From positions 259,506-323,505 of the forward strand of contig CAADRB010000100.1 in NCBI GenBank assembly GCA_900708905.1: a stretch of 64,000 nt of DNA, in the 5' to 3' direction. Shown here one piece after another: positions 50,213 through 62,400 of the stretch. The position numbers were made by a program, and so were the translations under genes. Every line of letters starts with the position of its first letter. Within the stretch, counting starts at the first letter, position 1. The notes beneath the pieces are model-generated. The model was not told where the DNA came from, made no database searches, and saw only the letters and a program-made list of their open reading frames with translations. This DNA comes from Hymenolepis diminuta. Lineage: Eukaryota; Platyhelminthes; Cestoda; Cyclophyllidea; Hymenolepididae.

Positions 50213-51882
50213 ATGGGTCCGCTGGTCGTAAAGTTTGTGGTTATGTCACTATTTTTTGCGAGAAATTTTTGTCATGGTCCATCGCAATCTGTATCTAGAT
50301 TAGTAATTCACTCCGTCCCAGAGCTTTCTTTATTTACCGCCACTGAGGAGGTATTTTATTTTAGTCAACTTATGAATGTTACATTTACGCCCAATCCAAT
50401 TGCTTCACTTGCCATTCCTAATGTGAGTTTAACTTGTGATAATGATATGAGACATGGTTTATATTTTGAAACATTTATTCACCCGTTTTTAGTCACCTAA
50501 CATCCGTAATGCGCATTCAGTACTTTCTTTGTATTCTCATAATGATTCTCAGTTTGAAACTTACGTCTTTGAAGTTCAAGGCGAACATCATAGTCACGAA
50601 CACGTTGAACAATATTGTGGTAATGGTATTCTTAAGTTTTCTTTTGCCATAGCTCTACTATTAGCATTATTTACTATCTATATTTTCTCCGTTTGTAGTA
50701 ATACTGTATGCATTTCTTGCCGTATCCGTTACAAATCTCTGTTCACTTACCGGTATTAGTTGCATTCCTCTCAAAAAATGGCGGCATTTCAACTATTTGC
50801 TTAACTTTATGGTCGGCCTAGCCGTTAGTGCTCTATTTACTACCGCTCTTTTGGTTCTTATTCCAGAAGTAAGTTGCCACAAATTCGTTCATATTTCAAG
50901 GTCAGCATATACATATATATTGTATTTTTTATGTTATTGATATACTTTTGAACTTGTCCAATTTTTATTTCAGGCCTTGCGACTGGAAGAGACACCTCTT
51001 GAATTTGGTGGCCAGGGTCAAAGATTTCTTATTGTATTATGCTGCGTTCCAGCCGGTCTTTTAGTTTTCTTTGTTCTCGAATACTTTATTCTGGTTTTGC
51101 AAAGTATATCTAAAGTAATCCAAAGACATTATTGCACGCTTTTTACCAAAGCGAATATTCTTTATGTTTGTTTTAATTTTAGGTTAGAAAATCTTCAGAG
51201 GTACCGGACTGTGATTTGGAGCTTATGAACACAACAATCGATATGTCTCTATTCGATTCCACGGTAGAAGTTTTGCCAAAAAAGTCACGCTGTGGAAAGT
51301 GTAGTCTCTCCAAGTTCATAGAAGTTGCTCCAGTAGCATGGATGATTTTGCTGGGTGATTCGGTGCATAACTTCATGGACGGTGTAGCTATTGCTACGGG
51401 TTTTGTGAAATCATCATCAATCGGTTTGACCTTGGCTCTTTGCGTTCTGTTAGAGGAATTACCGCATGAGTTAGGTGACTTCGCGGTTCTCATCTCTACT
51501 GGCTTGTCGATAAAATGTGTTCTGGTTATCAATTTCTTATCAGCTTGTGCCGCATACTTGGGAATGGTGGTTGGATTACTTATTGGAGAAGCAACATCTG
51601 GAGGATTTTACGTGTTTGCTGCCATGGCTGGAGTCTTTCTTTATATCAGCCTTGCAGACATGGTAAGTTGTATCTTCTATAGAGTCACTCTTTTGACTAC
51701 CTCTTATTCTACACACTCTATCAAGTTCTTTTCAGTTACCCTCACTTCGTGAGACATTGGAAAGGGTAGAAAAGAAGAACAGATGTTCTTTCGGGCTATT
51801 TGTGATTCAATTCGCTGGTCTCCTGGTTGGCTGTGCTTGCGTTTCCGGTGCCTTGGTCGGAGGTCACTTGATTGAGTTTTAA
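50213..51882 (+). CDS. ZIP family metal transporter (SLC39, ZIP8/ZIP14-like), complete, 6 exons
   Basis: Exons: 50213-50422, 50493-50619, 50699-50868, 50974-51114, 51183-51662 and 51736-51882. They are in phase and give 424 residues. The first 21 residues form a probable signal peptide. The luminal part carries a histidine-rich patch (GEHHSHEHVEQ, residues 100-110). Membrane helix I starts near residue 113 (VILYAFLAVSVTNLCSLTG). A short variable loop precedes helix IV with HNFMDG (residues 278-283). Helix V has EELPHELGD (residues 307-315), followed by GVFLYISLADM. LIV-1 type ZIPs move zinc into the cytosol. A glutamate in the first position of the HEXPHEXGD motif is the hallmark of ZIP8 and ZIP14, which also carry iron and manganese. 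Choosing between those two is not possible from sequence. A possible poly(A) signal AATAAA lies at 52127-52132. Confidence 0.93.
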
Positions 51883-52659
51883 ACGAGTTTTTCTTCTCTT
51901 ATTTGTTAAATAGATATTGATGGATAAAGATCTGATCAACTTGATATAATTTCCATTTGTGCCTTATAGTAAATTTATGAACGCTTGAATACACTAATTT
52001 TCCTTTTTAAAAAATTGAGTCATTTTTACATTTTTTCCTAGAAATTATCGGTTTTATTGTAAAAAATGCATTATTTACTCAAGTTGTTTGCGGAAATTAT
52101 AACCTTTGGCTAAGTAATCGGCACTTAATAAACTCAAGTGTAAATGTTGTTTAAATGTAACGCAAAATTGTGTGCCTTTAATTCCGTTAACGTCAAAACT
52201 TCATGAGCAAGATAATCATGTTTACCTTGTAGTAGTTGAATTCAGCAGTCGTAAGAGAATGAGCCAAGTTATTTGTGGTCTTGAAAGACTTTTATGTTGC
52301 TTTATTTCGTCAATTTTTACAACCAAAAGCTGAGAAATATGAAATCTATCAAGTCTTCTCTGAGGAATTTTTTAGTATAGGCAATAAGCTATATTGGCCT
52401 TGGTGTGACTATGTCAAAGTAAATGAGTAGGTAAGGTAAGTGGATGGATTTTGTGACTAACAAGATTCATCCAATTTCGAAGAAAAATTTTACTCATCCT
52501 TTTCGATAGTTTGACTTAATATGATGGAGCTGTTAGAGGACAAAAGAGCGATGCCAATTTTTTATGGTTTAGGATTTCAGTTTCTCAGTCAGGAGAAAAA
52601 TGGAGAACAAGTCTATTCTTTCTAACTTCTGTATGGTATAATTCTTTTATGCTGCAGTA

Positions 52660-52745
52660 CTGTTAAGGGATCTGGTTCTGGCGCTGTAGCATATCTGGCC
52701 ACTAGATCTTAATAGACTAAGTTCGAATCAGACTGGAGAGAGAAG
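52660..52745 (+). repeat. tRNA-derived SINE head (plus)
   Basis: TTCTGGCGCTGTAGCATATC (A-box-like) and ACTAAGTTCGAATCAGACTG (B-box-like) lie about 35 bases apart, a good pair of Pol III boxes without a cloverleaf. Confidence 0.6.
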
Positions 52746-54274
52746 GTTAAGAAGATATGAAGTTAACCCAATACATTTTTTAAATTAAATAATGGACATT
52801 ATATAAGAATACAAATTATCTTCATAAAGTTTGCGTAGGAAGACCAAAACACCGCTGTACTGGTAACGTTTTTAGCCCCAAATAACTGTCAGGTTCTCAG
52901 GAGCGATGCGAATCGTGTCTTGAGAAGAGTGATGGGCGACTTAGGGACAACCTGTGGGAGTGGATTATCCCCAGACAAAACATAAACACTGTAACCACGA
53001 GCTTTGTTTTGTCGGCCACCTACATCATTCAGATTATTTGTATGAATAATGGACCAGTAATACAAACATAGTATTCATGAGAAATATGGGACAGGGACAC
53101 AAAAGCACAAGATAAAAGTAGCTCATGTGTCAAACGATTGAGTCTGCTTGGGAATTTGACAGACATGGCGATGAAAGAAAGCTGACAATACCTTGCTGAC
53201 TGATAGTGTTTCCGGTTACCACCAAAGCTGACCAAAACATACATTCAAACACCCTAGCGTATAAAAATACACGTTTCAACGTTGTCAAATAGTAAAAATA
53301 GTTGTCCTAAGTCAAATAGTACGCTTACGAGTGGAGCAAAAATAACACAGATGAAGTGGGTTTATCAACTTATTTCAGAGCATGCATTTGAGTAAATAGT
53401 TAAAATGCTAAATTTATTATGTCAGAAGACTTAACAGCAGTGCAGTATTTGAATTTCACTGTCTAACAAAGATTTCACTAAATTGAATTTGTTGGATCCA
53501 GTCGCCAACCATCTCCTTGAGGCAGAAATGAGACCACTTGGTAATATCTCAAGAACTTTTCTCGTACGGGTTTTGTTACGATCAAACATCTAGCTTCTTA
53601 ATTCAAAGGGAGAAAGTGAACAGATCGGATAAGCACTATGAGCTCTGTTTAACTATCGAAATTCAGTTAGTTAATATAAACCAACTGCTCAAAATAGAAA
53701 ATTTAGAGTTCATTGAGAATGTGGTAAACACGAGTAAAAAATAATTTTTTTCAAGGAGAAATATTAATGGAGCATTTTGTATACGCTAATAAAGTAGTTA
53801 ATCTTGATATTTTCTCTCTTAAGTAGCGCCGTCTTCTAAGAAAATCGAGTTCGTCTGAAATTGGGTTCAAAAGTGAATCCTGACAACCTACTCGTTGTCC
53901 AATGATGCATTCAAATAGTTGATTCAGCTTCACTTTGTTTCTTGCTATTAGTAGCCTTGTTAAAGATATTTCACATAGCGATTGTCCATAAACTCACGAG
54001 AGTATCTTACTGCATTTCTGATGCATCAGTTTAAAAAACCTTGTTCCACCGAACGAAGCTGTAGATAAAATTGGTAAACATAATTTCTTTTACATTCTGA
54101 TTAAAAGATATTTTAAACTTCTATTGACGGTTAACTTGAATATTCTCTACCTAGCTATCCTATTTAAAAATCATCCAAGTTAATATAGAATAGCTGATTG
54201 GTGTTTATCCGAGGAGACAGAGGTATCTAGATGGTGTAAAGGACCTTTAAATCCCATAAACTGGCTAAGTAACT

Positions 54275-54345
54275 CCGAAGAATACCGATATTAAATGGCA
54301 TTCACGAACCTCGCAGTTGGATTCCTGTGTGTGCCATAGTCAAAG
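54275..54345 (+). repeat. Possible SINE relic (plus)
   Basis: CTCGCAGTTGGATTCCTGTG resembles the B box region of the SINE at 45280 (GCGAGTTGGATTCCTATCGG). The A box region is degraded. Confidence 0.4.
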
Positions 54346-55520
54346 AATAAACGGGATTAAGAAGAAATAGTATTTTATTATGATTTTATTTTTACTTTAA
54401 TCTGAAATAAACACTGAGTCCTTAATTTAAGATAACGTATCAAAGGAAAAATCGTGTCTTTTGGAGAGACCGCCGTAAATGTGGCGGATGATACTTCAAT
54501 TATCTCATGCCTCTTATTTACACTATAACTCAAATTTTTCCTTGTTATATTGAAATGGAATTGGTCTAGGCGATTAAGAGTAAATTCTTGAAACAGTCTG
54601 AAATAGAAGAGATCGGATTATCTTGCATATTTTCTTAACTGGAGGAGGATACAAAAATAGGTTAAATGCGAAAATTCATTTATTCCTATAGCTTCTGTTC
54701 GCCAGTTATTTTTTCTGAATGGTATTGACCAGTGCCTGCGCCTATTTTGACACTTTCCTTTGATGTTCAAGAGGAAAATTATCCTTTTTCATTTTCATAA
54801 TGTTTGACCGAGATACACGGAGCCTTCTCTAACCACCCTTCCTTGGGAGGAAAGAATAAACTATAAACATAAAATAATTTTAACAACAAGAGACCTCAAC
54901 TTAAATGAAATTAACTGGCCTCTATACAGACTTAAAAAGTGGGTATAGATTATAAAATGTCACATTCCAAAATATTCTAAGAAGGGCTAATTGGGCTCTT
55001 GAAAATCATTCCACCTATTAAAAATAAATAGCCAGTTAGTTCAAAGTTCAAGCGATAATCAAGTGAACATTGATCTCAACAACTTTGACGCATATGAGAG
55101 TGTAATAAATCAGGCAAATCCTTAGTTATCATACAGATTAATCTACGGCATTAAATTTCATTTGATAATTATATGCTACTTATATTTAATTGAGTACGGT
55201 AAAACTTAAACTTCAACATATGCACTTATACTTATAGCGGCCCAAGGGAAATTGCATACTGGATGAATAATTTACAGAAAGATGAGTTGATGACTCTTGA
55301 AAAATAACTGCATAAATCATTAGGCTATTGACCAGATAAGGTAAACCATATATGACTAAACTATAGAATCCCACGGTAATTTTACCAAGATGCAAAAATT
55401 TTCATAATGGTTTCACATTATATCCGCTGCAGGGAAAATTCTCATTTTGGGAAATCATCTGTATATTGGAAAAAGTGAAACAGTGAAAGAATTTAACGAA
55501 AGGCAAAACAGTTCAGTGAC

Positions 55521-55576
55521 GAATGGAATGGAACGGAATGGAATGGAATGGGGAGGGATGAATGGGGAATGGGGAT
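55521..55576 (+). repeat. TGGAA-type pentanucleotide tandem tract
   Basis: Six to seven units of GAATG are followed by degenerate GGGAATGGGG units. The open frame across it (GMERNGMEWGGMNGEWGY) is a by-product of the repeat. Confidence 0.85.
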
Positions 55577-58500
55577 ATCCAACGAGGTTGGATGGTCAGA
55601 TGGTCAACGCTTTACGCATTTTAATTCCGCAGACATTTCGCTTTCCGATATAATTCACTTTGCAATATTTAAATGACCCAAAGTTCGATTTCCAGGTTCT
55701 AATCCTCGCGGATCTGAGTGATATTGATGATAAAAGAGCCTGTTGACTCGTTGATTTAGATTAATGCTCTGTCATGCCACTTTCCTTTATTTGCATGTAT
55801 TTACAGTCATGCGCAAGTCGACGAGTTGCAGTAAAACATTTTAAATCCAACACAGCTCATGCGAGTTCATTCAAGGTGAGCCCCAGTAATAATTCTTTGA
55901 TAAAAGGCTTCTGGATTCGCATTGATGTATTCCATTTCTTAATTTCATTAGGATAGTTCAACGCGATAGTTAAAGGGGAAGCGAATAAGGAATTGTAGAA
56001 TGCGAGCTATTTATCTGGATGGAGAATGGAGTAGGACTAGAATTGGGAGTTGGATGATAACAGGAAGTTGAAACACAAAGTGACACGAGAATTTGTTTGT
56101 AAAAGAGAGCATCAAAATGAATGTCAATGCACGATAAAATGACATTGTAAAGAAAAGAGAAGAAGGAGCAGGTAGTACGGGAGTTGCGGAGTCGAATTCG
56201 CCGGTAAAAATTGACATACACACGAACCCGCCTGTACTTTATGAGGGTGCAGAAATTTCATTTGAGATCGGTTGTTAGGATAAGCGACTAGTGTCACCGA
56301 GTTTGACCTCAAACCAGCCGAATACTCTCCAAAATACTCTCTGTAAAACCCAAATCAGAGCAGTTACTTCAAGTCTGGTGATTCGCCGACTAGGTCATAG
56401 TAAAAAGCGTGGGTAATTTTCTGGTTAGGATAGAAATTGCAATATAGGGAAATTGAGGACAATACCCAGTTGCAGTAAATGAAATAAATACTGAAAAGCA
56501 GAAAGTTGTTTAAAGTGCTGTGTTCTATAACTTTAAGTTTGAATGTTCCAACAGTTGAAAGTCACAATAATTCATTTAATTCTAATTAAGTAAACATTGC
56601 GGTAGAAATCAGTGCCAAAGTCCACCCTGGTCACTGAGGCGTATGAAGTGTCAATAAATGATACCGAAAGTAACTGAACGATAATTGGATGGGACCTTGT
56701 TATGCATCGAAATGCCTGGTTTTATTCCCCCTCCCTCCACCCATCATCACTCGCTATCTGTCTCGAATCTTCATCATGGTTTGTTCAATTAGGCTTCGAT
56801 CCACACAACCCTTGTGTTCTACTTCTTAAGCCACCGATTACCTGGGTTAACTCTTAGTTCTGGTAGATATTTCTGCAGTACCATGTCAAATCATGAGGCA
56901 TGTATTCCCATTAATAGGTCGATTTATGTTATGCCCCATTTATAATCCTATTGTAGACAAATTCGTACGAATTAAAGGGAATTAAATGTGGACAATAAAG
57001 AATCTTACATTTAAGACTTAATTCTGGAGAGAAAATTCGTAGATTTGATCACCTGTCCATCGTGAAATGGGAGGAAAACCACAGAGTCTTCTTTGCCGAT
57101 GGGAGTGATACTTTGGCTGTTTCTGCCGTGTCATGGCATTACATTGCAGAGCAAATAAATCTTCATATGTACAAATCACCTGTCTTTATACATAGAGCTG
57201 ATTTCCATATTACCGATATGATGAAATAAGTATGTATATTTTCATGTAGATTTTTGAACGAAGCGTCAAATTAATTCTTCTCTGTCCTGCATATGAACTC
57301 TACTTAATAATTTTTAAGTAGTTTTAAATTTTAACATTATTTTTAAGTAGATAGAAATAGATAAAATTATACAAAATAAAAGGAATGTTTTCATTAATAT
57401 GCTTTTAGCTTATGTTCGCTATATTTGTCCTAAACCGAAATTGCAATTTCTGTAACACCTATTAGAGCTGTTGACATCGAAATGTTGTTTGGATGGGCAG
57501 ATTGGCGGCATTGGTCTCCTTAGCTGTCGTGTGTGAATATTAATACAGGATGTCTCTTCTCTAATACACGAGTTGAATGATGTTGATATAATAGGAAATA
57601 CAAGTTCACTTAATAATTAAATTACAAATGACCGTTTGTGTACGATAGAAATAATGCTGCGAAATTTTACGTCACGTAATCCAACTTCACTTCCGGAATA
57701 TCACATTTTAAGCTTAATTTATTTCATATAAATTTTAATTTTAATCCACTTAAGCAGATTAATTGATCTTCATTTGACGTTTGAAGTCATACAAAATAAG
57801 TGTTAATCATATAGGAGAGGCTAAAAACAGACATTTAGTTGCAAATGTCAATGTAAGGTTGGGGAAATCCACTGAGCTGAGGTACTTTAGGAATCCACGA
57901 GCTCAACTATCATAAGACACAAGTGAGATATTTATATGAAGTAGGTAATAAACAAGTTAAAATCGGTTAGCAAATTACGATAAGAGACAACTTAGATGAA
58001 GAGTAGAGTCATCACAATCGACTAATCACAGTCATTTTCAAAATTTTAAGCATTTACCCTTCGAATGGAAACACAATAAGAACTCATCTGAATAAAATTT
58101 AATTCAATATTAACCTGCCCAAAATATTCAGGCTTATTCGATGTAAGCACTATAAAGAATGAGTTAACTAGTAAAATTATTTAAAGCATTAAGGAGAAAT
58201 CGGTGTACAATTGACTAAAATTTGGATTTGAATTCGATCTCAATCGTATTAGATAGTGACAGCATAGGAAAGTACTAAAGTAATAAAAAATTAAAATTTA
58301 TGGCTTTGAAAATACGAGTACAATTGATTTCAAATCTTACCTTAGATTTCACATTAATATTCAAAAAATAAGGGAGATCTAGAGTAAAAGTAGGGTTGTA
58401 CCAGACGGTACTGTTTAATGGATGGCAATTCGTAACGGGAAGTTATTTCTTACTCCTGATAACAGTATCCAAATTACGGAAGCGAGAGTCGATAAATATG

Positions 58501-61500
58501 CAAGAATTAAGATTTCAGCTGAGATGAAAATGAGGATGCATGAAATAATTTTGAATATATATAGTTTCATATTTTAGACAGTTAAATCAAGGTTTTGATA
58601 CCCCTCACTGCATCCTATATTCTAACACCGGACTTCAGGTTCTCATAGGCAATGCGGGAAAGCCTTAAGGTTGCCCTCTAGTAGAGTAATGACGTGTGAA
58701 GAGTTAGTTTGGAGGAGTCATCTGCGAAGTTCTGAGACTAAGCTTCACCACTGAAGAATTCACCTTTGAGCCGCTATGAAAGATCACCTCATACGTCTTA
58801 CTCTAAAGCATATTTCGAGTCAACAGAGACCAAAGAGAACTGGAAAACCCATCGGTTTGACTGGACTGTTATGACCGACACAGCCAATGTCTATTCTCAT
58901 CCTTGAAACATTAAATTCCTTCCTTTAAGGAATTTTGAGTAAAATACAGTGAAATGCAAAGTTCCCATCTGTATACGAATGTTCGCAAAAAAAGAAGTCA
59001 GCACTTTTGTACTCTCGATGGGACGCACCAATCGACAAGGACTTTCAGTGCCCAGCTTTAAGTCATTCAAAATGCAAGAGCTTTTGAAAAGTAATATCTC
59101 AGAACTTTTTCCCCAACATAGACATTAAATTCAATCTGAGTCTCTTAATAGGATCTTTTGCAAAGTCAACCATACAAAATATTTCCCTGCTGAGACGTGT
59201 TAAATATTCCGAGCCAATTCTCCAAGTTTTAATCTCACTGATTTAGCTATGCATAGTAATATTATAAAACGTGATACAACTTATGTCCTTCCTTTAGAGT
59301 CTGAAATTTGCAAGATCGCAGCATTGACTGAGTTGATTGGATTTTTTATATATCTTCCACGAATTGGTCAACCGATGATATTTTAAGTCAAATTGGTAGG
59401 GAGTTTGATCAGTTAAGGTCCATATATTTTGAAAAGTAAGGCACTTTTACGCTGTTGCATTGTTAGGAGGCCTAGTTTCTGCCGCATTAATTTAGACTAC
59501 AGTTGGTTCAAACACGAAGAGGGAAGAAATAAAACAGTTACGCCCAAAAACCTTTAATTAGTTTATTAACAATGCAGGAAACGTGGTCTAAGTAGAACTT
59601 AATTAAGGCACAGCATAAAGATAAGATAAGTAAATATGAAATGGCATAAGGTCAATAAGATCTTTGAAAGATGAAAACAGGGACTACGAAGCAAAGGATA
59701 TAAATGGTAAGAGGTAGCAGCCACCTTCCCTATGTGCACAAACCTTTTAGTAAGGGCGACAGCGACCGACGACCATAATTTGGGAAGAGTTGACTCGGAG
59801 TACAGGCATGTGCTTGGTTCAGCAAGGCTCTGAGCCTACTTCAAACAGGCCTGAGTTTTATAATAAGAAGAATGAATTAACGGGTGTACAGGTAGGGACC
59901 TTGGCTAGACAAGCTGCCTAGAGTTATAGAGCTAGACGAGTTATTTTGCACCTGCATAGTGAACAGACTGATAGACTGCCCGGGACGAGAATTTTTATGC
60001 AGCATTGTGTTGTCGGCTTCTTTTAATACATAGATACCTTCAGCAGGTATTGTGAAGCTTCCAATGTTACATATACCGTTGGGAAAGGAGAAATGATCAA
60101 AATTTCGTTAATGAAAAGTGCGGATTGCTTAGAAGCTTTGGTTACTTCTGGTTTTCCCTTACACCTCGCAATTTTGGTTGGAGATTTCTTTTTAAGGTGG
60201 TCTAGTGATTATCATATTGGATTTGAGAGATCGCATTCACGTGTATTTTTGTTGTTACATCTAGCGATATCTTCCATATCTTCAATTAATTCTCGTCTTA
60301 ATTCACTTATCGATCATCCCCAATACCATAATTACTGATTAGTAAATTTTCTCAATATCACAAGATCCTAATGCATATTTGTTTGATCCTCTTAATTTGA
60401 GAGTAATTTTCGAATTAAAATTTCATGAGTTGCTTTTGATCAAACGTTTCCACGGCCTGGGGTAATGAGTTTTAGATATCATGGCAATTTTCAGAACCTT
60501 CATCGACAGGTAAGATTTTATTGGCATGCAAACATCGGTCTGAATGTCGAGACTAATATGGAGACTCAAATTATCGTTAAAAAACACATCCTACTCTCCC
60601 TTTTCAACTCACTTATCTCTGTCTTTACTTCTGCATTCTCAGCTTCATTCATTCTTTATTTATTTCAGCTAACCTCCAGCTCATTCTATATATACTCAGA
60701 TATAATCTTCCACGTAACCTGATTCTGACGTTCCCTATTTCCGCCCCCATCTACTCGGTTCTCCTCTCTCAAACTCCTACCAGTCAACACTTACATAGAG
60801 GTCTTTCAGGTAAATTATACTACCTTCTATTGTGTAGACCCCTCACTCTGTATATCTTTCTCTGTTAGGTCTGAGTAAAGTACTGTTGTTACTCATCTGG
60901 TGCCTTTGTTCTAACTTTATATAGCTTTATATATAATGACACTAGTATTTAGCCATCTATTGTAATTGTGACTTAAATATATCCTATTAACATATATTCT
61001 TTAATATCTAGATACAAATTCAGTCTATGTATTAAAAAGCCGAAGCTTTCTCCTCATAACTTCCAATTGCATTTCCTCACTTTACTCTCTTCTATTAAAA
61101 GTATCTAGTTTAGTTCCTTTCTTCGCCATTGCTGCATCGAGGTTCGCAGAGTCTAGGTAGGGCGAGCCTACTCTATTCTACGTCGGTGCTATCTAAATAA
61201 TAGAGATATTCCACGGAATAGTTCTCATTTGTTTAATCCCGAAAGATAGCGTAATTCACGAACTACGCGAGTTTAAAAATTGGGTGATTGCTCCACCCCT
61301 ATCTTCATAATTGAGGAGGAAGTATAATCTGGGATTTGCAGCTTCGACAGTAGGCGATAAGGGGACTAGAGAAAGGGGACTACAATTCCCATTGGCCGGT
61401 TGGTTAAAATGCTTCATTTTTCAATGAACTAAATTCTGATGTCATTCAATTTTTTTGTGTTCCCTTCTATTCCATGATACTTTGACTCAAACGTACAATA

Positions 61501-61931
61501 CTATTAACTACTAAATTTGGATTAAGGACTAACTCAAAATACTACATTCAACATCGCAGGTCGACTATTCCGAATACTATAACAGGCTGTGTTATGTCAA
61601 AATAACTAGTTAGTGTCTATCAAATCACAGCCAGGTTTATAATTAATAAAACATGCCAATATAATATTTGTTGTCAATGAGATTAACCTGTAGTGTCAAA
61701 CGCAAGCCACTATTTCACAGATACTGCTTAACATCGAAAATTGCATATTCTATCCATGCATGACCTATTGATTAACTGAATTTTGTCAATTGCTCGTTGG
61801 TTATAAATAATAAGAGTACCAATTACTCCCAAGCCCATTTGTGGTAATAATAAAGTGTGCCTTTACTTAAAGATTGTGTGTAGCATACGAATCGGACGGT
61901 GGGATGCATAACTTTCAAGTTCTAGTACATT

Positions 61932-61966
<35 letters not shown>
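61932..61966 (+). repeat. GA microsatellite
   Basis: About 16 uninterrupted GA units. Confidence 0.97.
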
Positions 61967-61967
<1 letters not shown>

Positions 61968-62224
61968 CAGCGAGGCTTTACGATCACCCTTTCTACATTT
62001 TGACATGCTTTTCCGCCTTGGATTTAATTCCAAAAGTTACATTCATGAAAAGCATTTTCTCATTATTTGAATTTCGTTGAATTTGGAATAAGTGGACGTT
62101 GAAAGTGCACATCCGTTAGCGCGAAAAATAAGAAGAGTGGTGGCATGGCTAATTTCTCCTTTCTTTCTTAGTCTGAGCAAATTTGAGCATTTAGGGAAAT
62201 TTTATCAAGCGCTCACCTTGAATA

Positions 62225-62285
62225 GTGGAGTAGCATCATAGAGCTTCTCTGACGAGAGATTCGAATTCTACCAATCCCTTCGTTT
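62225..62285 (+). repeat. tRNA-like SINE head (plus)
   Basis: TAGTGGAGTAGCATCATAGA followed by ACGAGAGATTCGAATTCTAC gives A-box- and B-box-like segments in tRNA spacing, with no complete tRNA fold. Confidence 0.5.
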
Positions 62286-62309
62286 GTCTAGTCTAAGGAG
62301 TGTCCGTGT

Positions 62310-62400
62310 GTATCAATTGAAATCGAATCCTGGTCTCTGACTTCATGAAATGGGGTGCATTACCTGCTGCGCCCTCGACGCTCAACTGAACGGTCATATG
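62310..62400 (-). repeat. tRNA-like SINE head (minus)
   Basis: The reverse complement has GAGGGCGCAGCAGGTAATGC (A-box-like) and CCAGGATTCGATTTC (B-box-like). It faces the plus-strand head at 62225. Confidence 0.5.

Noticed and set aside
30180..59830. Shared GGTTCAGCAAGG at 30198 and 59816
   Set aside because: Only about 12 bases match clearly, which is not enough to claim a repeat family.
60093..60722. Two adjacent plus-strand frames of 81 and 85 codons
   Set aside because: Composition is that of AT-rich non-coding DNA and no family is recognised.
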